NCBI GenBank assembly: GCA_036677505.1
Contig: JAVBWK010000027.1
Location: 1-64,000 of the forward strand
DNA length: 64,000 bases
From: UBA2227 sp036677505
GTDB taxonomy: Bacteria; Bacillota_I; Bacilli_A; Erysipelotrichales; Erysipelotrichaceae
Direction: 5' to 3'
Of the stretch, positions 16,815-23,944 are shown piece by piece. The translations under genes and the position numbers were made by a program. The stretch's first letter is position 1. Every line of letters starts with the position of its first letter. The notes beneath the pieces were generated by a model, which searched no databases, was not told the origin of the DNA, and saw only the letters and a list, made by a program, of their open reading frames with translations.

Positions 16815-17273
16815 TCAAGGCTCCTTTCGTATCAGGAAAACGGTATTCCCTGAAAAATCCATATACTGCAATCGTGTTTCCGTATCGATCACATAGACCG
16901 CTTTCTCATAGAATCCGTAAGTAACGGAAGATTCATCGATAATATCCTGACTGATTAAGTCGATCAGCGACTTAGGCATATCAGGAACATCGATTGTTAG
17001 AAATACCAACCCGGTCTCATCATAAAAAATCAACTGCTTTTGCTGAGGTGAAACAAAAGCAACATATGTCTTGCGATGATGGACATGTCGGCCGATATAA
17101 ACGGCATCTGACAGCTGATAGGTCTGTTTGACGCTCTGAAAAAGCCTTTGCTCATCGGCCTCAGATTTCCGTGCCGGTCCGCTGATAAACACGAAAACAT
17201 TGGTAATGATCAAGAGGATCAGGACAAATCCTAACAAACATGTGAAAATTACCGATGAAAGCTTTTCTTTCAC
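16815..17273 (-). CDS. TseB/YpmB-like membrane-anchored protein
   Basis: This 152-residue protein has one N-terminal transmembrane helix (about 8-32) and an extracytoplasmic domain of beta-rich, PepSY-like character. In Bacillus the similar-size YpmB (TseB) modulates cell wall elongation through a PBP and is encoded near dnaD-nth, which is the main support here. Sequence similarity is weak by eye. The GTG start at 17273 follows GAGGTGAT with good spacing. Other DUF5590-type proteins would look the same. Confidence 0.6.
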   Translation of the reverse strand: MKEKLSSVIFTCLLGFVLILLIITNVFVFISGPARKSEADEQRLFQSVKQTYQLSDAVYIGRHVHHRKTYVAFVSPQQKQLIFYDETGLVFLTIDVPDMPKSLIDLISQDIIDESSVTYGFYEKAVYVIDTETRLQYMDFSGNTVFLIRKEP

Positions 17274-17293
17274 ACCATCACCTCGTATTCATT

Positions 17294-17322
17294 ATTATAG
17301 CAGAACCGCTGGCGTGTGACAG
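17294..17322 (-). promoter_or_regulatory. tseB-dnaD-nth promoter
   Basis: CTGTCA (17317-17322), 17 bp and an extended -10 TGCTATAAT (17294-17302) on the minus strand. Confidence 0.65.
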
Positions 17323-17335
17323 AGATTTTCTCAGA

Positions 17336-17364
17336 TTGCATTGAATCTGTAAACATGTTATTAT
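17336..17364 (+). promoter_or_regulatory. Promoter of the thioredoxin-like gene
   Basis: TTGCAT (17336-17341), 17 bp and TATTAT (17359-17364), divergent from the tseB promoter; the -35 regions are only about 13 bp apart. Confidence 0.65.
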
Positions 17365-17387
17365 CAGTTTTGCAAAGGAGATCCCCG

Positions 17388-17888
17388 ATGAAAGAAAAGT
17401 ACTTCATTCTGTCTGCCATAACGATCGTGCTGACTGCCGTGATCTTATTTGCTTACAATTATTTCAAACCTTTGCCTGCGCCACTGGTTTTGATCGATTA
17501 TGCCCGCAGCTTCTCAGTCCCATATAACGATCTGACCGATTATCTGATCAGCGAGGATAAAACGTACTATCTTTGGTTTTGTGACGGATCGACCGACTGC
17601 ACATTTATCAATGACAACGCTTTACGACCGTTGGCCAATGAAATCAAATCCGGTGAATTTCCGGAAATAACATTTGTTGATATGACTTTTGCGAGAAAGG
17701 ATATCTCGCCCGCACGGCTGAAGCAGCTGTGGGGATTTACGGCCTATCCGGCATTTGTGACGATTTCGGTCACTGAAGGAAACATCACCATCGGTTCCAT
17801 CTTGCAATGGGGAGTCAATGAACCCATCGGTAAAGAAGATGTAAAAAGCTGGATGATAGAAAACGGCATTTGGAAAGGAGCGCAATAG
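17388..17888 (+). CDS. Membrane-anchored thioredoxin-fold protein, unknown function
   Basis: This 166-residue protein has an N-terminal hydrophobic anchor (about 5-25) and an extracytoplasmic domain resembling a thioredoxin fold. A strand leads into WFCDGSTDCTF, where two cysteines are separated by five residues rather than the usual two, followed by a helix, a VDMT strand, and a YPAF element in the position of the cis-proline. The cysteine spacing argues against a classical CxxC oxidoreductase. The ATG at 17388 follows AAAGGAG. It is a single gene with its own promoter between tseB and the DedA-like gene, convergent with the latter. Confidence 0.55.
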   Translation: MKEKYFILSAITIVLTAVILFAYNYFKPLPAPLVLIDYARSFSVPYNDLTDYLISEDKTYYLWFCDGSTDCTFINDNALRPLANEIKSGEFPEITFVDMTFARKDISPARLKQLWGFTAYPAFVTISVTEGNITIGSILQWGVNEPIGKEDVKSWMIENGIWKGAQ

Positions 17889-17907
17889 CGATCCGCCAAG
17901 TGTTTTT

Positions 17908-18504
17908 TTATAAATCACTGATTCCCGAGTTCTTGTTTGCCCACGCAGAAATCATATACACGATCGCAAGACCTATCAGAGAAATCACAAAAAACCATGG
18001 ATTTTCACTGATTTCGCTGACTGAAAAACCAAAAAATGCCATCATCGCAATCATGATGATTTTTCCGCCGGTGATTGATAATATATAAGATTTCTTCGAG
18101 TAGTCTGAACAGCCGAAGAACATGTTCAATAATGAACTCGGTGTAAACGGCAATGCAGCCAGATAGAATATAACAGATGGTCTTTGTTTCGATACCCAAG
18201 ATAAAGAACGCTGTATCCGCACATGATGATCAGCATATCGGCTGACCGTGGGTTTGATCAGCAGCCTGAAAAACATAAACACCGTGACTGAACCAAGAAC
18301 ATTTCCTGCAACCGATAACAGAAATCCCAGCCAATGGCCAAAAACTGTGACATTGAACAAAACAATGACAAATAATGGCAGCATCGGAAAGAATGATTCT
18401 ATATATGCCAGCAAAAAAGGCAGCAACAGACCGAATGCTGCCAGTTGCTCTTTCAGATCGAGCCAAAACTGAACATCCGTCCATTGTTGCCAATCAAAAC
18501 TCAT
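17908..18504 (-). CDS. VTT/DedA-family membrane protein
   Basis: This 198-residue polytopic protein has the VTT (SNARE-associated/TVP38-TMEM64/DedA) pattern. ESFFPMLPLFVI occupies a re-entrant region near residue 45, and LPFTPSSLLNMFFG forms the second re-entrant motif near residue 125. DedA-family members are proposed lipid scramblases or proton-coupled transporters affecting undecaprenyl-phosphate or phospholipid recycling. The ATG at 18504 overlaps the mtnN stop (ATGA), so it is translationally coupled to the end of the yqeG-mtnN operon. Substrate is unknown. Confidence 0.85.
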   Translation of the reverse strand: MSFDWQQWTDVQFWLDLKEQLAAFGLLLPFLLAYIESFFPMLPLFVIVLFNVTVFGHWLGFLLSVAGNVLGSVTVFMFFRLLIKPTVSRYADHHVRIQRSLSWVSKQRPSVIFYLAALPFTPSSLLNMFFGCSDYSKKSYILSITGGKIIMIAMMAFFGFSVSEISENPWFFVISLIGLAIVYMISAWANKNSGISDL

Positions 18505-19196
18505 ATACAGGCCGCAATCGCATCGATTGCTTTTTCTACCCACATCGCACTGCGCTTTGCAGCAACCGAAAGATAGGCCTCAAATGAAAGATGATTGTCA
18601 TCTCTGACGGTTATATCACTTAATGAGCGGATGACCACAAAAGGAATGTGATAATGGCTGCACACCTGCGCTATCGCCGCTGCTTCCATCTCCACGCAGT
18701 TAGCCGTAGGAAAGTGCGTCAGGATATCATCCACCTGTTCTTTGCGATGAATGAACTGATCACCGGAAACCATCGGACCGATCCAAACGTTGAAGTCATC
18801 CGGTTTAACCATCGCCGTCATAACATCGATAAATCGCTGATCGGCTGTGTAACTGAACCTGGATCCAAACTTTCGTTGAATGCCAAAGGGAGTGATATCG
18901 ACATCATGGTGAGCAACTTCCGTGGATACGACGACATCCAGCACCTGCTGCTCTGCGCGTAATCCGCCGGCTGTTCCGATATTGATAACCCCTTGGATAT
19001 CGAAATTTTCAAACAGACAGGTCGTGGTCATGGCTGCCGCAACTTTCGCCACACCGCTTAAGGCGATGACAACCTCGGTTGAAGAGCACACAGCCATATA
19101 ATATTTATTTCCGTGAATCATTTTTTCTTCGACATTTCGGCAAAGTTTCAGGATCTCATCCACTTCCGGCTGCATGGCACCGATAATCGCAATCAT
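18501..19196 (-). CDS. mtnN: 5'-methylthioadenosine/S-adenosylhomocysteine nucleosidase
   Basis: MtnN cleaves MTA and SAH, products of polyamine synthesis and SAM-dependent methylation. The 231-residue protein begins MIAIIGAMQPEVDEI, contains GVAKVAAAM and GTAGGL in the purine-binding region, VEMEAAAIAQV near residue 170 and the catalytic aspartate in SLSDI. The ATG at 19196 is chosen because it overlaps the yqeM stop in an ATGA arrangement. Presence in this window with speD/speE makes MTA recycling from spermidine synthesis a natural role. Confidence 0.95.
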   Translation of the reverse strand: MIAIIGAMQPEVDEILKLCRNVEEKMIHGNKYYMAVCSSTEVVIALSGVAKVAAAMTTTCLFENFDIQGVINIGTAGGLRAEQQVLDVVVSTEVAHHDVDITPFGIQRKFGSRFSYTADQRFIDVMTAMVKPDDFNVWIGPMVSGDQFIHRKEQVDDILTHFPTANCVEMEAAAIAQVCSHYHIPFVVIRSLSDITVRDDNHLSFEAYLSVAAKRSAMWVEKAIDAIAACI

Positions 19197-19924
19197 AGAT
19201 TTCTCTCCTTTGTTGCACAAATCAAGTATTTTTCATTCAGGTACAAATCATTTATTTTTTTGGGATCGATGATTTCCCATCGAAATCCGCACTGTGAAAG
19301 CAATGACAGAATTTCACTGATTTCAAAGATATATTGCTGATGGGTTTCGATGACCGGATAACCTTTCGAGTATATCGTGATCGTATGCCGTAACACCGGC
19401 GGTTCACTTTCAATGAGCCATTGATAACCCATCTGACCGATCCGTCCGCTTTCTTCAAACGGCTCACTGAACTCTTTGAGCCGGGATTCCATGTGAACAT
19501 CGAAAAAGAAAGTCCCACCCAGTGTCAAATGACAGTTTACCCCGTAAAACAATGCTTCGTATTGCTGAAGTGAATCGCAGTAATTGACGGAGTCGTTGGC
19601 ACAGATGATGCTGTCAAATGTCTCGCCAAGATTAAAATTCAGCATGTCCAAACAGAACAGCCGGATGGAATCCGGATGAAACTTCGCTGCGGTGATATCG
19701 AGCATCGGCTGACTCAGGTCAAGACCGGTCATCCGATATCCTTTTTTATGCAAAGCGAGGGTCAAATCGCCGGTTCCGCAAGCCAAATCCAGAACTTTTC
19801 TGCCGTGCAGATACTTATCGAGCATTTCAGCATAACGCTCAACACCTTCAGGATCGCCCATGATAGCATCATACACCTCGGCCAAACGACCATAATTCAC
19901 CGTCTGATCAGATAATCCGACCAT
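19193..19924 (-). CDS. yqeM: YqeM-like SAM-dependent methyltransferase
   Basis: This 243-residue class I methyltransferase has the SAM-binding signature VLDLACGTGDLTLAL near residue 40 and the acidic motif II region GLDLSQPML. The tail matches the YqeM type, with a C-terminal DLYLNEKYLICA. The physiological substrate of YqeM is not known. It overlaps rsfS by 28 bp and mtnN by 4 bp in the conserved rsfS-yqeM order of Bacillus. The ATG at 19924 follows GGAGAAGCT. Confidence 0.88.
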   Translation of the reverse strand: MVGLSDQTVNYGRLAEVYDAIMGDPEGVERYAEMLDKYLHGRKVLDLACGTGDLTLALHKKGYRMTGLDLSQPMLDITAAKFHPDSIRLFCLDMLNFNLGETFDSIICANDSVNYCDSLQQYEALFYGVNCHLTLGGTFFFDVHMESRLKEFSEPFEESGRIGQMGYQWLIESEPPVLRHTITIYSKGYPVIETHQQYIFEISEILSLLSQCGFRWEIIDPKKINDLYLNEKYLICATKERNL

Positions 19925-20220
19925 AGCTTCTCCAACTGATAAAAGGCCCGTTCTTCAGAAACAAACACATGAGCAATCACATCCACACAGTCCAACAGAA
20001 GCCAACGGGATTGCGCATCCCCTTCGATATGATGGACAGTATATCCGGCCTTTTCTACGCTTTCTTTGATATGATCCGCAATCGCATGGACCTGGCGCAA
20101 ACTCGGTGCATCACACAAAACAAACGCATCGACCATCCGCTCGTTGCGAAAGTCGATGACTTCGATGTCTGATCCTTTCTTATCTTCGATGGCTTTAATG
20201 ATGATTTCCGTCAGTGTCAT
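19897..20220 (-). CDS. rsfS: Ribosomal silencing factor RsfS
   Basis: RsfS binds ribosomal protein uL14 and blocks subunit joining when nutrients are scarce. The 107-residue protein shows the family features KGSDIEVIDFRNERMVDAF, ADHIKESVEKAGY, GDAQSRWLLLDCVDVIAHVF and YQLEKLWSD. The ATG at 20220 lies inside the end of the nadD-yqeK gene (26 bp overlap), with AAAGGAACG before it. Confidence 0.96.
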   Translation of the reverse strand: MTLTEIIIKAIEDKKGSDIEVIDFRNERMVDAFVLCDAPSLRQVHAIADHIKESVEKAGYTVHHIEGDAQSRWLLLDCVDVIAHVFVSEERAFYQLEKLWSDYLIRR

Positions 20221-21238
20221 TCATTCGTTCCTTTCTTAAGTATTCGGTCTGATTCGCCTTGACGATCCGCATCGTCCGATGAATATCGCGAAATGCCAGA
20301 TCGGTCAACAGACGTGTGTCATAGTTGCGACCCGGTTCGATCTTGTCGGCGATGTATAATATTTTTGCCAGCAGCTGATCGCTGAAACCCTGGACATGAT
20401 GGGCGATGGCCTGCAGTACAGCTTTATCCCGAACATAATATTTATGCTTGAGCATATCAGCCGCCACATAGCTGTGCCATATCTGCGGATCCAGTGAAAT
20501 CAATTGTGGCCGATAACGGCGCATCCAGAGCAACAATTGATCCTTAGGCCATTGTTTGACCGCATCATGAAATAAACCCGCCAAAACGGCTCTGTCAGCG
20601 TCAATGCCATAGCGGATGGCCAGCCGTCGGGTAAGATCCGTGACTCTGTTGACGTGATTCATCCGTTTTTCGCTGATCATGGATAAGACGATGGTTTCGG
20701 TATAAAGATTATGCATCATCATGTAACGAAGCACGCGGTGGTCGGTATCAACTGACTTGCCCGTTCGGATATCGGTCGATGAGGCTGAATAAACTGGCAA
20801 ATTCAAAACATTGAATCCTTGAGGGATGTCATACCCTTTGCGCGGATAAACTGCGACTTCGACCATCGAACGGATCACATCAGGATCTTTCCAGCGATGA
20901 AAATCAGATGCCTGATCGGCTCCGATCAGCAGAATAAACCGGATGTCCGGATATTTCGCTCTCAACGCATTTAAAGTCGTAATCGTATAATTGGGGGTCG
21001 GTAACGATGCCTCAATATCACAGCACCGCAAATCACCATGATCCGCAATCGCCAGCTTGATCATCTTGATTCGATGATCAAACCCGGTCAGCTCGCGATC
21101 TTTCAGCGGCGCATCAAAAGCCGGGATCAGCCAGCACTGATGGGCATTTAGTTGTCGCAAGGCCCCTTTGGCCACCAGCAAATGACCGTGATGGATCGGA
21201 TCAAAGGAACCGCCGAAAAGTATGACCGTCTGGTTCAT
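20195..21238 (-). CDS. nadD: Fused NadD (nicotinate-nucleotide adenylyltransferase) and YqeK (HD Ap4A hydrolase)
   Basis: Residues 1-190 are NadD, which makes nicotinic acid adenine dinucleotide: GGSFDPIHHGHL (9-20) and the SSTDIR motif (153-158) are intact. Residues 190-335 are a YqeK-type HD phosphohydrolase with H195, HD at 224-225, H255, HH at 280-281 and YIADKIEPGR (295-304); YqeK hydrolyses diadenosine tetraphosphate. In Bacillus these are separate adjacent genes (nadD, yqeK). There is no stop or frameshift between the two halves here. The gene sits between yhbY and rsfS, exactly where both single genes would be. Confidence 0.95.
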   Translation of the reverse strand: MNQTVILFGGSFDPIHHGHLLVAKGALRQLNAHQCWLIPAFDAPLKDRELTGFDHRIKMIKLAIADHGDLRCCDIEASLPTPNYTITTLNALRAKYPDIRFILLIGADQASDFHRWKDPDVIRSMVEVAVYPRKGYDIPQGFNVLNLPVYSASSTDIRTGKSVDTDHRVLRYMMMHNLYTETIVLSMISEKRMNHVNRVTDLTRRLAIRYGIDADRAVLAGLFHDAVKQWPKDQLLLWMRRYRPQLISLDPQIWHSYVAADMLKHKYYVRDKAVLQAIAHHVQGFSDQLLAKILYIADKIEPGRNYDTRLLTDLAFRDIHRTMRIVKANQTEYLRKERMNDTDGNHH

Positions 21239-21522
21239 GGAAGTTTGATTTTATTTTCCTTGCTTTTGCGATAAAGAATCACTGTCTTGCCGATGATCTG
21301 GACAATCTCACACTTGCAGGCTGCACTGATATCCAAAGCAACCTCCATGACCGGTGTCGGACAGGATTTGAGAATGGAAATTTTGATCAGTTCATGGGCC
21401 GTCAGTGAATCGGAGAGGGTTTTTGTCAGATTCGCCGTCACGCCGTCTTTACCGACTTGAAAAATTGCAGGCAATGAATTGGCCAGGGAACGTAATTCGC
21501 TTTTTTGTTTTGAGGTCAACAT
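21235..21522 (-). CDS. yhbY: YhbY-family RNA-binding (CRM) protein
   Basis: This 95-residue protein consists of a single CRM domain, associated with pre-50S ribosomal particles in bacteria. The GxxG-type segment appears as KDGVTANLTK (about 25-34), preceded by LRSLANSLPAIFQVG and followed by ELIKISIL. Start and stop overlap yqeH (TGATG) and nadD-yqeK (ATGA). The Bacillus equivalent is yqeI. Confidence 0.95.
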   Translation of the reverse strand: MLTSKQKSELRSLANSLPAIFQVGKDGVTANLTKTLSDSLTAHELIKISILKSCPTPVMEVALDISAACKCEIVQIIGKTVILYRKSKENKIKLP

Positions 21523-22586
21523 CAGATAACCGCCTTTCTTAAAATGATATCACAGGGTTCGATCGTTTCCGTGGTGACGGTACAGTCACCGGATATACTG
21601 ATAAAGCCGACATACATCAAAACGACATCGACTTTGGCATCGGTTTTTTTCCAGGTCTTTTTAACGGGTTTTCCGTGTTCACCGACGACGGAAGGAATTT
21701 TATCGGATGTATGATTTTGCCAGTACCCGGCGGACTGCTCGGTTTTTGTCCGGTGCACATCCACTTTCGACGGAAAATAACATACCGCACTCACAGGTGT
21801 TTTCGGTGCATCGATATGAATCATCGCACACTGACCGATAATCAGGGTCTGTCTGCCCGAAAGCTGATACACCACCGGTCTGACCGCTGATTTGGGCTGA
21901 AGCAGCTTGACCTGTGCGGGCTCCAACACATGTAACAGGTGATTGCGCATCTCGATGCCGGGAGTATCGTAAATCGTATAGCCCCGCTGTGCAATCGGAA
22001 TCAGATCCACGGTCGTGCCGGGAAACTGACTGACCGTGACCGGCAGGCGGTTTGGAAACAAAGCGTTGATCAGTGTCGATTTGCCGGCATTGGCCACCCC
22101 GAAAATCACGACATCACGATTGTTTCGGAAGATATCGATGGCCTTAAATACCTCATCGACCCCGTCTTTGCCATAGTCACCGACGACGACCACACCTTTG
22201 GGCATCAGTCGGGCTTCTTTGCACTGACGCTGAATCATTGCGGTGATCTTGTGCTGAGAGACCGTATCCGGCAATAAGTCGCGTTTGGTTGCCACGATGA
22301 TGATATCTTTATCCGGTAAATGTCGCGTCAATCCGTCGATCATACTTTCGTTTAAATGAAACAAATCGATGACCCACAAAAACAAGGCATTCATCGCTGC
22401 CAGTTTTGCTAACAGCGCTTCCGTCTTTATCTCCGCACTGCTCGCAGCAAGATCGCCATAATGCGTCAGCCGATAACAGCGCTGACACAGCCGTGCCTCC
22501 GCCTTAGGCGTATATCCCGGGTTCTTCGGGTCTGCAATCTGTAATCGGACACCGCAGCCCTGACAATGTTCAGAATTCTTAGTCAT
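21522..22586 (-). CDS. yqeH: Circularly permuted GTPase YqeH
   Basis: YqeH is a ribosome-assembly GTPase required for 30S maturation. The 354-residue protein has an N-terminal zinc finger (CQGCG and CQRCYRLTHYGD), then G4-like ATKRDLL near 105, G1 GVANAGKSTL near 162 and G3 DTPG near 205. The G4-G1-G3 order shows the circular permutation typical of this family. A C-terminal domain follows. aroE, which separates yqeH and yqeI in Bacillus, is absent; yhbY follows directly. Confidence 0.95.
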   Translation of the reverse strand: MTKNSEHCQGCGVRLQIADPKNPGYTPKAEARLCQRCYRLTHYGDLAASSAEIKTEALLAKLAAMNALFLWVIDLFHLNESMIDGLTRHLPDKDIIIVATKRDLLPDTVSQHKITAMIQRQCKEARLMPKGVVVVGDYGKDGVDEVFKAIDIFRNNRDVVIFGVANAGKSTLINALFPNRLPVTVSQFPGTTVDLIPIAQRGYTIYDTPGIEMRNHLLHVLEPAQVKLLQPKSAVRPVVYQLSGRQTLIIGQCAMIHIDAPKTPVSAVCYFPSKVDVHRTKTEQSAGYWQNHTSDKIPSVVGEHGKPVKKTWKKTDAKVDVVLMYVGFISISGDCTVTTETIEPCDIILRKAVI

Positions 22587-23079
22587 GGGTATTCCCTTTC
22601 TTTATCAGCCACCGCTTTTCCAGCCAGCGGCTCAAGCGGGAAAATATGATATCTCTTGAAGAAATCGGTTCAACATAGATCGAGATCATCCGGTGCAGCT
22701 TAGCGCCGAGCACATCGGTCAGTATCTGATCTCCGATACAGCAGACTTCCGAAGGTTTACAATCAAACTCTCGAAGAATTCTCTTGTAATACGGAGAAAA
22801 CGGTTTAAAGGCAAATCCGTATCCGGTCAGTCCGTAGGTTTCTTTGATGCCGTTAAGACGGCTGATCCGATTGTTCGATAACAAAACCACCGAAAATCCC
22901 AAAGCAGAAGCTTCATCAAGCCATGCCAACTTCGTTTCGCTGATCACATTTTTGTGATGGGGTGTCAGCGTGTTGTCAATGTCAATGACCAGCACACGGA
23001 TGCCTGCCTGTTTCAGTGGTTTCAACTCGATCGATTCAACATCGTTTTCAAATCGGTCCGGACGTAGTTTTTTGATCAT
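22579..23079 (-). CDS. yqeG: YqeG-family HAD phosphatase
   Basis: This 166-residue HAD phosphatase has an intact DxDxT nucleophile motif, VIDIDNTLTPHH near residue 33, with LLSNN as motif II and a GDQILTDVLGA motif IV near 120. Members of this family relate to mitochondrial PGP phosphatases; the bacterial role is not settled. It is the first gene of the yqeG-yqeH-yhbY-nadD/yqeK-rsfS-yqeM-mtnN-dedA run and overlaps yqeH by 8 bp. An extended -10 TGATATAAT lies just upstream. Confidence 0.93.
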   Translation of the reverse strand: MIKKLRPDRFENDVESIELKPLKQAGIRVLVIDIDNTLTPHHKNVISETKLAWLDEASALGFSVVLLSNNRISRLNGIKETYGLTGYGFAFKPFSPYYKRILREFDCKPSEVCCIGDQILTDVLGAKLHRMISIYVEPISSRDIIFSRLSRWLEKRWLIKKGNTHD

Positions 23080-23093
23080 GCATTTCCTCCGTG

Positions 23094-23104
23094 TCTATTA
23101 TATC
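23094..23104 (-). promoter_or_regulatory. yqeG operon extended -10 promoter
   Basis: On the minus strand TTGATATAATAG forms an extended -10 about 15 bp upstream of the yqeG start, with GGAGGAAATGC before the ATG. No good -35 is visible at 17 bp. The same TTTTGATATAATAG core recurs upstream of mraY. Confidence 0.6.
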
Positions 23105-23188
23105 AAAATCTGAAGGTTTTCTGTGCAAAGTATTGCATTTTCGATGCAAACTTCCTTCAAGTATGATATACCTAAGCAAGGTGAAATC

Positions 23189-23944
23189 ATGAACGTACAA
23201 CTGTGTATCCTCAATGCGCAAGGCATTGTTCTCGACAACAACAAAATTCTGATCGATCTTTGGAAGCAGACCGCACACAAACACGGTATTCCGATTTCGG
23301 ATGAGTTTTTCGAAAGTATCCTGGCTGCCGGGTTCGATCAGCGAAACAAAGTATTCTACCAGTACCCCCGTTTGGCAGCGATCGAATCAGAAGTCATGGA
23401 TCAGTATCGGATGCTTCCGGTCTCGTTTCACCCCGATATTGAGATTATTGCAGAGTCTTTGAAGAATCTCGGTATCAAGATTGCAGTCGTCAGTGATACG
23501 CGCCGACAAGACATAGCACCCAAGATTGATTCTTTTATGAAAAAGTACGGAGTCGAGGTGTTAGTGTGCGCTAATGAAGTGCTCAGTGGCAAACCTGATC
23601 CCAATATTTATTTTAAAGCAGCTAAACTGAGTCATGTCAAACCTCTTCACACCTTGGTCGTCGATGATTCGCGCAACGGCTGTTACAGCGCTCATCTGGC
23701 TTATATGCGAAGCGTGTTCTATCAGAACGCCCTGCCCATCAGTGAGCGGCTGTTTAAATACAGCTACCGTCAAATCAGTCAGCTGACCGATCTGATCCAA
23801 ATTATCAAACAAGAAAATGACCCGCAGAGGGTCATTTGTCGTTTCTTACTCTTCCAAATCCAAGGCCATCATTTCCATGGCAGTGCTTTCCGGTTTGACC
23901 GGAATATCGACGATCGGCACTTCCTCAATTCCCGTAATCAGTGA
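23189..23944 (+). CDS. HAD-superfamily protein lacking the catalytic aspartates
   Basis: The fold follows beta-phosphoglucomutase-like HADs: cap helices (residues 20-85), motif II VVSDT (100-104), lysine motif III SGKPDP (K135) and motif IV VVDDS (D159, D160). Motif I, normally DxDG, reads LNAQG, with N9 and Q11 replacing nucleophile and general acid, so phosphatase activity is not expected. The ATG at 23189 follows AAGGTGAAATC. The last 41 residues run through a hairpin terminator and 99 bp into the antisense of parC; that tail looks like a stop-codon loss extension. Function unknown; a binding or regulatory role is possible. Confidence 0.75.
   Translation: MNVQLCILNAQGIVLDNNKILIDLWKQTAHKHGIPISDEFFESILAAGFDQRNKVFYQYPRLAAIESEVMDQYRMLPVSFHPDIEIIAESLKNLGIKIAVVSDTRRQDIAPKIDSFMKKYGVEVLVCANEVLSGKPDPNIYFKAAKLSHVKPLHTLVVDDSRNGCYSAHLAYMRSVFYQNALPISERLFKYSYRQISQLTDLIQIIKQENDPQRVICRFLLFQIQGHHFHGSAFRFDRNIDDRHFLNSRNQ
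23815..23837 (-). terminator. parC terminator (within the pseudo-HAD frame)
   Basis: AAATGACCC/GGGTCATTT with a 5-base loop. On the minus strand it is followed by TTTTCTT, making it the parC terminator. The plus-strand side has a weaker T-rich tail. Confidence 0.75.

Noticed and set aside
23143..23159. Inverted repeat TTGCAT-N5-ATGCAA between yqeG and the HAD gene as an operator
   Set aside because: It is short and shows no fixed relation to either promoter, so it may be chance.
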